Positions 54,101 through 61,457 of a DNA stretch of 64,000 nucleotides are shown piece after piece. Source of the DNA: Hyunsoonleella pacifica (GTDB lineage: Bacteria > Bacteroidota > Bacteroidia > Flavobacteriales > Flavobacteriaceae); the NCBI RefSeq assembly GCF_004310335.1, contig NZ_SIRS01000002.1, positions 124,001 through 188,000 on the forward strand, read 5' to 3'. A program made the translations under genes and the position numbers. Below the pieces are notes generated by a model that saw only the letters and a program-made list of their open reading frames with translations, was not told where the DNA came from and did no database searches. Every line of letters begins with the position of its first letter. Within the stretch, counting starts at the first letter, position 1.

Positions 54101-56318
54101 AAATATGAACAAATGAAAAACCATCAACTTGATTTGCGAGAAATTCATAAGGTGTATTTCCACTAGGTGAAGGGTTAAACTTGAAGCGTATTTCTGAGCC
54201 AGATAATATGGTAACTCCAGTTTCAAAAATGCCATCAAAATTTGAATCTACTAAAAGTCTGTTGTCAGGATCCACTAATGTAATGTTTTTATCTACGGGT
54301 AATATTCTAACTATAAAAAATTCGCCATTAGCTTCAACATGTGTTATAGTATTGTTTTCTGAGAATTTGATATCTACAGCTTCGGTAAAATTCAAAGTAT
54401 AGTTGTTTTGAGCAGAAGTTGCAGGCATAACTACACTATTAATATTACCTGTAGCGTTTCCATTGAATGTATTGGTACCCCCATCACTATTAGTCTGGGT
54501 AAAGTTACCCGTAGCTATAGTTGTATTTGTACTTCCATCTTGAAATACTAATTCAGGTGTGTTTAAATTTGTAGTATTTAGTGTAACGTCTCCTCTAGAC
54601 TCTGTACAATCAGGGATACCGTCATTATCATTATCTATATCTATATTATCGATAATCCCATCGTTATCTCTATCATCTGGACAAATACTTACAGGGATTT
54701 CCACAGACTCTAGCTCATCATTAGTACATGCTATAATACCTACTAATTTATATGTTCCTGGATTATTGGGTGTTATACTAGAATTAGTTTCCAAGATATC
54801 AACGAAACCTGCTCCAGAGCCATCATCAAAAAGCCACCTAAAACTATCAAAGTTTTGAGCATTTGCAGCTTCTAAAGTAACATTAGGAATACAGTTACCT
54901 AAGGCAGTAAATGTTACATCAAAATTAATTTCTGGCGGCGAAGGAAACCCTGAATAGAAGCTTCCAGATGTAGCTTGCCCACTGTAATTGAAATATGCAC
55001 AATATAACTCATCATCACTTTCTACCGTAATGTTGCCTGTGATACCTTTAACTTTATAGGTAACATAATCTGTTTTTCCAGTTACAGCATTTGGAGCACC
55101 TAGAGGAATATTACCTGTTGTAGACGATATTGCGGTAACATTAGCAGTACTTTTTGTTACTATGGTAATTCCTCCTTCATAGTTATTACCGCCAATACGA
55201 TTAATATTAGCTATATTATCCAGATTACCACGTGTTTCACAACTTAGTGGAGGCACAAAAAACATCCCTTGGTTAGCCTCAGAAGGAGAACCGTTATTAC
55301 TTAAACCACCAACGCCTTGATATGCGAAAACAGGTTGTGATGTTTCAACATACATGTTGTCGTTATTACTATAGTTATTTCCTTCTATAATGAAGTATTC
55401 CCCAGCATTAATAGTAATACCAGAGGCATTTCCATTGATATTAATTGAGGTATTATTAGTATGAGCTACTAGTAAGATGTTTTCCCAATTATTTGAGCCA
55501 TCTCCTCTTACAAATATATATTCTGTACCTATTTTACTTTCTCCAACAATTTGATCTATACCATAATCTCTGGCACCGCCACCACCAAAAGTACCATTTG
55601 CAGATCCACAATTAACAACAATTGGTTTATCTGATTCTACAAGGGCGCCTATTAAGCCATCTTCATTAATTAAACTTCTAGCGCTATTAGTAGCTATAGT
55701 GTAGCTCTCTCCTTCATTTAATATTACCGATATCGGAGTAGTTCCACTGTAATTTTCAATTATAAGTCCTGCGGGTAAGTTACTAAAGGTAACCTGTGTA
55801 TTGTCCTCCGAAGCCATTACCGAAACAAAATTCAAATAGTTATCACGAGAATTAGCAAAAGCTCCTTCATTGTTATAACTACCAATTCGAAATGAGGTGT
55901 CAAGTGCAGATAAACCTTTGCTTACAAGAGCACCTGCTTGTGAACCAGCATTCATTCTTACCGATACATATATCACATCTTCAGCTTCTATTATATAACC
56001 TTTATTTGCAGAGATTACACTTGAAGCTGATGGTGTTATAAATAGTTGGGTATTACCACCACTGCCTACTGAGATTTCTGCTGGATTATTATTGCTTACA
56101 GTACCAGTTATATAATTTGCTTCAGGTTGTCCTATGGGTTTTATAGTATAAGGAACGTCAGAATTTCTAGGAGTTGAAAGATATATATACTGGTCTTGTG
56201 GTGTAGAACTACCCGATTCAGCATACGTTAAGGGAGGGATATAGTGTGTTTTACTTAATTGGGAAAACCCTTGATGGCTGACTAAAACAATTAAGCAAAA
56301 TATAAGTTTCCTTAGCAT
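51150..56318 (-). CDS. T9SS type-B cargo: IgGFc-binding-like domain, Ca-binding repeats, adhesin-like repeats
   Basis: The 1722-residue protein begins with a signal peptide (QGFSQ). Residues about 60-450 match the N-terminal domain of IgGFc-binding-like proteins (KGYIIEAEDVIYVSVR, GALVSKGLSALDTSFRIG, KPIVVNCGSANGTFGGG). A DxDxDG calcium region follows, thrombospondin-3-like, with several DSDNDGI(P/T)D units between about 550 and 940. Then come one Ig-like segment and about four repeats starting CDD.x.DG...F (about 1090-1500). The end is the T9SS type-B (gliding-motility C-terminal) domain: FFTPNNDTFNDLW...YIYNRYGKL...GWDGTYNGQ...DDYWF...GHFTLKR. It should be exported by T9SS and bound to the surface as an adhesin or matrix protein. 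Confidence 0.9.
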   Translation of the reverse strand: MLRKLIFCLIVLVSHQGFSQLSKTHYIPPLTYAESGSSTPQDQYIYLSTPRNSDVPYTIKPIGQPEANYITGTVSNNNPAEISVGSGGNTQLFITPSASSVISANKGYIIEAEDVIYVSVRMNAGSQAGALVSKGLSALDTSFRIGSYNNEGAFANSRDNYLNFVSVMASEDNTQVTFSNLPAGLIIENYSGTTPISVILNEGESYTIATNSARSLINEDGLIGALVESDKPIVVNCGSANGTFGGGGARDYGIDQIVGESKIGTEYIFVRGDGSNNWENILLVAHTNNTSININGNASGITINAGEYFIIEGNNYSNNDNMYVETSQPVFAYQGVGGLSNNGSPSEANQGMFFVPPLSCETRGNLDNIANINRIGGNNYEGGITIVTKSTANVTAISSTTGNIPLGAPNAVTGKTDYVTYKVKGITGNITVESDDELYCAYFNYSGQATSGSFYSGFPSPPEINFDVTFTALGNCIPNVTLEAANAQNFDSFRWLFDDGSGAGFVDILETNSSITPNNPGTYKLVGIIACTNDELESVEIPVSICPDDRDNDGIIDNIDIDNDNDGIPDCTESRGDVTLNTTNLNTPELVFQDGSTNTTIATGNFTQTNSDGGTNTFNGNATGNINSVVMPATSAQNNYTLNFTEAVDIKFSENNTITHVEANGEFFIVRILPVDKNITLVDPDNRLLVDSNFDGIFETGVTILSGSEIRFKFNPSPSGNTPYEFLANQVDGFSFVHILENGTSSSTFNGVLSLSCYQKDTDFDGIKDAFDLDSDNDGIPDFIENQGVLTPLSGIDANNDGLDDIYDASIAPIDTDGDTVPDFYDLDSDNDGITDLIETGELGLLSDTDLNGIVDGPSFGTNGWIDVAETTPDSNEIGYTLNDLDADGVFSYIDEDSDGDDCTDVIEAGFSDGNMDTYLGDVTVVVDLVADASTGLGLVTNAIDGYTLPDANYLTAAPITITEQPATTTVCENSTDSFMVVSPEAETYQWETSTDDGTNWSIITDDATYSGTQTDQLTITNIPLSFNNFQYRVKLDRSGNSCGIYSDPAILEINALPIANTPNTFQQCDDDSNDGQSFFNLTLDNIKAEINPNFIAENLVFTYFETEVEANSNSAPILTPEAYLDSPGFTPETIWIRVEDTNGCHSVVPLTLQVNPSSTALNNYNPQPKFQCDDGIDSRDGIATFNITDIKNEIETNIFTTVTVTAHFYETLMDAELETNEIIDISNHENTNSPNVQTIWVRVKSNLGNDCLGIKEFTNLLNVEALPVAHPVVIERQCDYNLSDSVLNYPFNVSQLESDILNGQNTSNINITYFDDSGNPLLYNDGTPVISPIQPVFTSENQTITVRVTNNNTQDPDGACFDETLVSFIVDVNPIANPVSQQIVCDGNSGDIDDDGFYPFNTSTFTNTILGNQTGIMDINYDFFDENGNFLINQPSLPNPFISKTQTVFVEVINPQNMYCSDVTTIDLIVNPKPEFEVESPRIVCSSNPAFNISLEPLGVNTNEIFTYEWRFEGNLVSNDAVLNNVSTPGIYSITLTKTDGTGCSRTREISVESSEIANITTEDIDIVDISENNTVTIDTSNIGRGTYEFALVEKDSNFRNYQTEPIFTNVRAGFYTLYVRESICGEINIPISVIGYPKFFTPNNDTFNDLWQIRGVDENTQANSIIYIYNRYGKLMKQLLTSADGWDGTYNGQLMPTDDYWFKVYLEDGRTFMGHFTLKR

Positions 56319-56356
56319 AACTATTAATTATTTGGTATTGGTAGAGTTTAGTTTTT

Positions 56357-56399
56357 AAAAGCAATAAATATATTGCTTTTAAGTCTTTTTAGACTTAAA
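56357..56399 (-). terminator. Twin hairpins between two T9SS cargo genes
   Basis: AAAAGCAATA/TATTGCTTTT (loop AATA) and TTTAAGTCT/AGACTTAAA (loop TTTT) lie end to end. Both are perfect. They are AT-rich and may end the upstream transcript. Confidence 0.45.
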
Positions 56400-56483
56400 T
56401 AAACGCTTAAGGTTTAATTTTTAGTGTTGAATAACTAGATGTTGATATAGATTTTTTAAAAAAACCCAAAAAAATTTAATTTA

Positions 56484-59400
56484 CTATCTCTTTAAAGCAA
56501 AATGCCCTCTTATATTAAAGCTTTCCCCTTCATGAACAATATCTGCAGAGAACCAATAGTCGTCTGCTGGCATATGCTGACCGTTATATGTGCCATCCCA
56601 GCCAGGAGATGTGTGGGATAGCATTTTTAAAAGTTTGCCATGCCTGTTATATATATAAACTAAAGTTCCAGGGAGTTGGTTTGCACCAGTAACATGCCAG
56701 GTATCAAAAAAACCATCATTGTTGGGCGTTACAAATTTTGGGATATCAAATATAAAAGCGACATCATAAGCAGGGTTACAACCATTTAAATCTATTACTG
56801 TAATGTCATGACGACCAATAGAAACATTATCAAAAACATTAGAAGTTTGTGGCTCTCCATCATCTAGAATAAACCTGTAATCACCAGTTGCAGTTGCATC
56901 AATATTTACTGTAATACTATTAGGATCGGTAAAATTAACAGTTGTACTCGGGTTTAGTGGAGCCTGTTGTGATTCTATAACTGTAAACTCTTTTGTGAAA
57001 TCACACCCCGTATTTTTAGTAACTGTAACAGTGTAATCTCCAATTTCTGAGATGTTATTTAATGTTATTATTGATGTGGTCGCACCATTGGACCATGAAT
57101 ATGTATCGTTATCGTCTCCTGTATATGCACTTATAACTAGAGGTAAATCATCTGTACAAAATGCTACAACATTATCAATAGAAATTATGGGTAGGGGTAA
57201 AACAGTTGTATTAAATTCTGTAATATCATAACATCCAGTGTTTGTGTTTTCTAATCTAGCATAAATTGTTTCGTTTAGATTGACTTCATGAGAACTATCC
57301 AAAGCTGCATCATCATTTTCAGCATCATTTAATGTTCTATGATAGGTGATTTCATGTTCTGCAGGGTTTTGTGTTCCTAAAATCTCAATTGCAGTTTCAT
57401 TGAGAAGGTCAAACCGTAAAATACCATCATAATCATCATCACAATCCACTAAATCTTCAGGCGGATTTGCTACTGGATTTTGATTGATTTGTAATGTGAA
57501 GCTTCCATAGGTAATACATTCTGTGGTTGAATCTTCCATTCTGGTATAGATAATATGACTATCTGAGGTATAGCTAAACGGATTATTTAATTCATCACCT
57601 GAGTTATTTCTCGCATCAATTTCAGTTGCATAATAACTTATGGATACGGTACTTAAATCTTCAACAATGATGTCGTCCATTACAGATAGATCAAACGTAT
57701 TGGTTTCATTATCGCATATTGGGTAAGTACCGCTAAATTGTATTGGAGGTAATGGTGTTACAACCAGCTCTAGAGGTAATACTGTATAACAGGTGGTTAG
57801 TGTACTTAAAACTTTTATAAATACGGTTTTAGAATTTGAAGAATAGTTATTAGGATCTGCTATAGCAAGAGCATCGTTATCTACATCTTCTAAATTTTCA
57901 AAATAGCTAACAACTGTGCCTGTTTGTATCCTGTCAAAGTTTTCATATTGCGCATCATCTAAATTAAATACAGTAAAGCCATCATAATCATCATCGCATA
58001 GTCTGAATGGTTCTGCCTCTGATAAATCTGGAGCTGCAACTACGTTTATTGCAAAATCTTCAATAACAAAACAATCTGAATCTTGGTTATCTATCCTTAC
58101 ATATAGTGATTGTGGGTTTTGAGCATTTGTAAATTCTAATGGAATTGGTGAGTTATTATCTATGGCTGCTTGTTCGCTGGTAAAGAAATTAATATCTAAG
58201 TTGGTAGTTGAACCTTGTGAAATCTCATCTATAATTTCATTTAAATCTAAAGTTATAACGCCATCGTTACTGGAGTCATCACACCTGGGAACAGAAATGG
58301 GTGTATTATAAATAGGGTTGGCGCCAACTTCAATTATAAAGGAGGATGTTGCATTACAATTAGCATCCGTTAAATTTTCTACACGCACATATATAGGGTG
58401 AGGGCTAAATGTATTGGTGTATGGGATGTTTTTATCAATAGGTATAGCATATGCAGCATCTTCAAAATAAAAAACTTCTTTTCCAACTTGTCCGTTTAAA
58501 ATTTTAGAATCCCAATCAGCAAATAAGAATTCTGTGCTTTGGTCATTATCATCTTCACATAGCTGAAACTTATCAATGGGTGTTAGTACGGGAATAGTGT
58601 TGACAATAATTTCTAGTGTTGCTATGGCAAAACATTCTGAAGCAGTACTTTCAACCCTAACAAATATATTTTGAGTGCCAGTTTCATAATTGATAACATC
58701 TTGATCTTGTATAGCATTGATATTGTTATTAGCATGATCTATAGTTGTAAAAAACTGTATATTTAATCCGGTTGTATCAGAGACAATGTCTGGTATTCTG
58801 TCATTAAGGTTTAAAATGGTTATACCATCATCATCTGAATCACAAATAAGCCAAGGTGTAGGTTGCGTTATTGGTGGGGCAGGTAGAATTTCTATATCAA
58901 AAGATTCAATTGTAAAGCATTCTGTTTGAGTGCTTTGTATTCTTGCATATATGGTTTCATTAGGAGAAGAGTTAAGATAAAATGGTGGTAACTGATTAGT
59001 ATTGGTATCTGCACCTGTTTGATTTCCAAAGTATGAGACTGTAAAATTAGTGTTTCCACCTGTTACAATATCATCAAAACTTGCTAACTCTATACTTACC
59101 ACACCATCATCATTGTCATCACAATAAGGGATTGGAGCTATAGGGTTAAAAACTAACACAGGGTTAATTACTAAATTTATATCTGAAACTTCTGTACAAC
59201 TGCCATTTTCTATGCGAACTATTAAATTTGTTGTTTCTGTAACTGTATATAACTGGTTTTTATTTAGAGGATTATTATTATCAAAATCAGTTTGCGTTTC
59301 ATAAAATGTTACCACAATATCAGGAAGTTCATTTGCAATGTAAGTTTCAACAGTAAATAAATTAAACTCTTCTACGCCATCATTGGAAGCATCATCACAT

Positions 59401-61340
59401 AATGCAAAATTAGTAGTATCTGTTCCTGTTAATAAAAGGTTAGGATGAATTTCTAGCGGTACTACAGAGGAACAACCTGTAACATTATCTTCCACACGAA
59501 CAAAAACTATTTGTTGTTCTGGTTCAATATTCTGATAATTAGTTTCATTGGCAATAGGGCTGTTACCTGTTTCAGCATCATCAAAGCTTTCATGAAACGT
59601 AGTGGTAACTCCTGTTAAACCTTGTAAAATATCATTTATCGCTTCCGTTAGGTCAAAATTATCGATACCATCTCGTTCTACATCACATCCATCAAGAGGT
59701 ACTGGTTCTCTATTCACTATTGGACCATTGGTAATGTCTACAGTTAATGTACTAGTAGTATAACAGGCTGTTGTGGCATTTGTAACCCTTACAAATACAG
59801 TTTCATTAGGTGTATTGGTATTAATGTAAGGAATTGGTATTGAGTTATTGCCATTATCTGCTTCTAAAGCATTGTAGTGGTAGGTAACTATTAAATTAGG
59901 ATCCCCAGATGTTATTTCATCATTTTTTTCATTAAGATCTATGGTAGTAAAACCATCACTGGGATCGTTATCACTATCACAAATAGGGAGATTAGTAGGA
60001 TCTGTGATATCTGGAATAGTATTTACCGTTATATTGAATGCAGTATAGGCTACACAACCAGAATCTAAATCATCTATTCTAACAAAAATAGGTTGTGTAA
60101 GCGATGTGTTTTGTATGGGACTTGTAATAGGGTTGCTATTAGATCGTGCATCAGCATCTGATAAATGATAGCTAAACATGTAGTTTGTAAAAGGAATGAT
60201 GCTAGACACTTCGCTATCTTTTGTGGATAAATCAAAAGTTTCCACTTCATCGCCACTCAAATCATCACAAAGTGGGTAATCTGTTATAGAAGTTAAAGTG
60301 ATCTCATTTTGTATGGAAACTACAATTTCATCTTCTTCAACACAGCTAGTAGATCCTAATGGTGTAGTGATTTCCACACGGTAATTTCCAGACTGTGTAG
60401 TAGTTAAAGTAGGGTTAGTTTCCCCTGAAATTGGTGTTGTACTTCCATTTAAAAACCATTCATAAGTTGATGAGGTGTTTTGTATATCTGCATCGATAGT
60501 TACAGAACTTGCACAAGTTGTGATATCCTCTCCTAGTTCTAGTATTCTAAAACTATCACCCTCAATAAAAACTGCTGAGTCAAATCTTTGATCGGCTTGA
60601 TCGGCGATTACTAATTTAATATGGTATTGTACATAAGGTATAATTGTTGCGGAAGCTGTAAGTACTTCTGTTCTCCCGTTATAGTTTGTGTCTCCTATAT
60701 TATAACCATCAAAGTATTGTTCATTTTGGGCAGGACAAACACCAACAATTTCATCATGTACAGTATTTGTACTAACAGGAGTAGAGGTGCCTGGGACTAC
60801 TGCAATATTTTGATATGGTCCTGTGCTACTTGCTTCCCTTATGAGAAAAGCAAAACCGTCTGAAAATTGGCAGGGATTAATACCAGAGTATTCTTCTGAA
60901 GCTAAGAGATAATTAAACTGTACTTGATTTGATATGGACACAAAATCAAACTCTATGGAAGTAGCATTTAAAAAATTATTGTTTCCCAATGCAGCTTCTA
61001 AATCGGGATCTGTGCCCCAAGTGGTTGAGCCTTCACTCAAATCTGTGGTAATTAGAGTATTACCACCAGACTCTGCATTCCCTGTTGAAAGCATAATTCC
61101 GTTTTCAAAAGGAAAATTAGAGCTACCTCTACTGAATTCAGCAAAACTCCTAAACCCATTAGAATCCCCATTAACTGTAGATACTACATTTGAAACCTCA
61201 ACACATCCATCAACTAAATTATCCTGTATAAGTTGATTAGCGGTAACATTTCCATTTACATTAATTTGTTGTGCTACAACGAGGTATGTGCCCAATAAGA
61301 ACGTAATTAATATAAAATTGAAATGTAGGGGCTTTTTCAA
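56484..61340 (-). CDS. T9SS type-B cargo: choice-of-anchor L domain and ~11 tandem repeats
   Basis: The 1618-residue protein starts at a TTG (61340); the frame upstream holds no ATG before a stop, and this start gives a good signal peptide (FLLGTYLVVAQ). Residues about 25-270 match the choice-of-anchor L domain (NGIMLSTGNAESGGN, EFDFVSISNQVQFNYLLASEEY, GFAFLI). About eleven repeats of 95-110 residues follow, each opening C(D/E)-x-D-D-G-(F/I).(L) and closing with (I/V)(Y/F)VR...C. The last 85 residues are the T9SS type-B domain (KFVTPNNDGFFDTWHV...GWDGTYNGQHMPADDYWF...GHFALKR). It is probably a long, Ca-stabilised surface adhesin. Confidence 0.9.
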   Translation of the reverse strand: MKKPLHFNFILITFLLGTYLVVAQQINVNGNVTANQLIQDNLVDGCVEVSNVVSTVNGDSNGFRSFAEFSRGSSNFPFENGIMLSTGNAESGGNTLITTDLSEGSTTWGTDPDLEAALGNNNFLNATSIEFDFVSISNQVQFNYLLASEEYSGINPCQFSDGFAFLIREASSTGPYQNIAVVPGTSTPVSTNTVHDEIVGVCPAQNEQYFDGYNIGDTNYNGRTEVLTASATIIPYVQYHIKLVIADQADQRFDSAVFIEGDSFRILELGEDITTCASSVTIDADIQNTSSTYEWFLNGSTTPISGETNPTLTTTQSGNYRVEITTPLGSTSCVEEDEIVVSIQNEITLTSITDYPLCDDLSGDEVETFDLSTKDSEVSSIIPFTNYMFSYHLSDADARSNSNPITSPIQNTSLTQPIFVRIDDLDSGCVAYTAFNITVNTIPDITDPTNLPICDSDNDPSDGFTTIDLNEKNDEITSGDPNLIVTYHYNALEADNGNNSIPIPYINTNTPNETVFVRVTNATTACYTTSTLTVDITNGPIVNREPVPLDGCDVERDGIDNFDLTEAINDILQGLTGVTTTFHESFDDAETGNSPIANETNYQNIEPEQQIVFVRVEDNVTGCSSVVPLEIHPNLLLTGTDTTNFALCDDASNDGVEEFNLFTVETYIANELPDIVVTFYETQTDFDNNNPLNKNQLYTVTETTNLIVRIENGSCTEVSDINLVINPVLVFNPIAPIPYCDDNDDGVVSIELASFDDIVTGGNTNFTVSYFGNQTGADTNTNQLPPFYLNSSPNETIYARIQSTQTECFTIESFDIEILPAPPITQPTPWLICDSDDDGITILNLNDRIPDIVSDTTGLNIQFFTTIDHANNNINAIQDQDVINYETGTQNIFVRVESTASECFAIATLEIIVNTIPVLTPIDKFQLCEDDNDQSTEFLFADWDSKILNGQVGKEVFYFEDAAYAIPIDKNIPYTNTFSPHPIYVRVENLTDANCNATSSFIIEVGANPIYNTPISVPRCDDSSNDGVITLDLNEIIDEISQGSTTNLDINFFTSEQAAIDNNSPIPLEFTNAQNPQSLYVRIDNQDSDCFVIEDFAINVVAAPDLSEAEPFRLCDDDYDGFTVFNLDDAQYENFDRIQTGTVVSYFENLEDVDNDALAIADPNNYSSNSKTVFIKVLSTLTTCYTVLPLELVVTPLPPIQFSGTYPICDNETNTFDLSVMDDIIVEDLSTVSISYYATEIDARNNSGDELNNPFSYTSDSHIIYTRMEDSTTECITYGSFTLQINQNPVANPPEDLVDCDDDYDGILRFDLLNETAIEILGTQNPAEHEITYHRTLNDAENDDAALDSSHEVNLNETIYARLENTNTGCYDITEFNTTVLPLPIISIDNVVAFCTDDLPLVISAYTGDDNDTYSWSNGATTSIITLNNISEIGDYTVTVTKNTGCDFTKEFTVIESQQAPLNPSTTVNFTDPNSITVNIDATATGDYRFILDDGEPQTSNVFDNVSIGRHDITVIDLNGCNPAYDVAFIFDIPKFVTPNNDGFFDTWHVTGANQLPGTLVYIYNRHGKLLKMLSHTSPGWDGTYNGQHMPADDYWFSADIVHEGESFNIRGHFALKR

Positions 61341-61457
61341 TGTGTTAAATTTGATGATATTACAATTTGTATATAGATAATATATGACGACGAAAGTAAA
61401 TATATTTTAGATGAAACGCAAAAAAAACCGATGAAACACATGTTATCGTCTATCAAA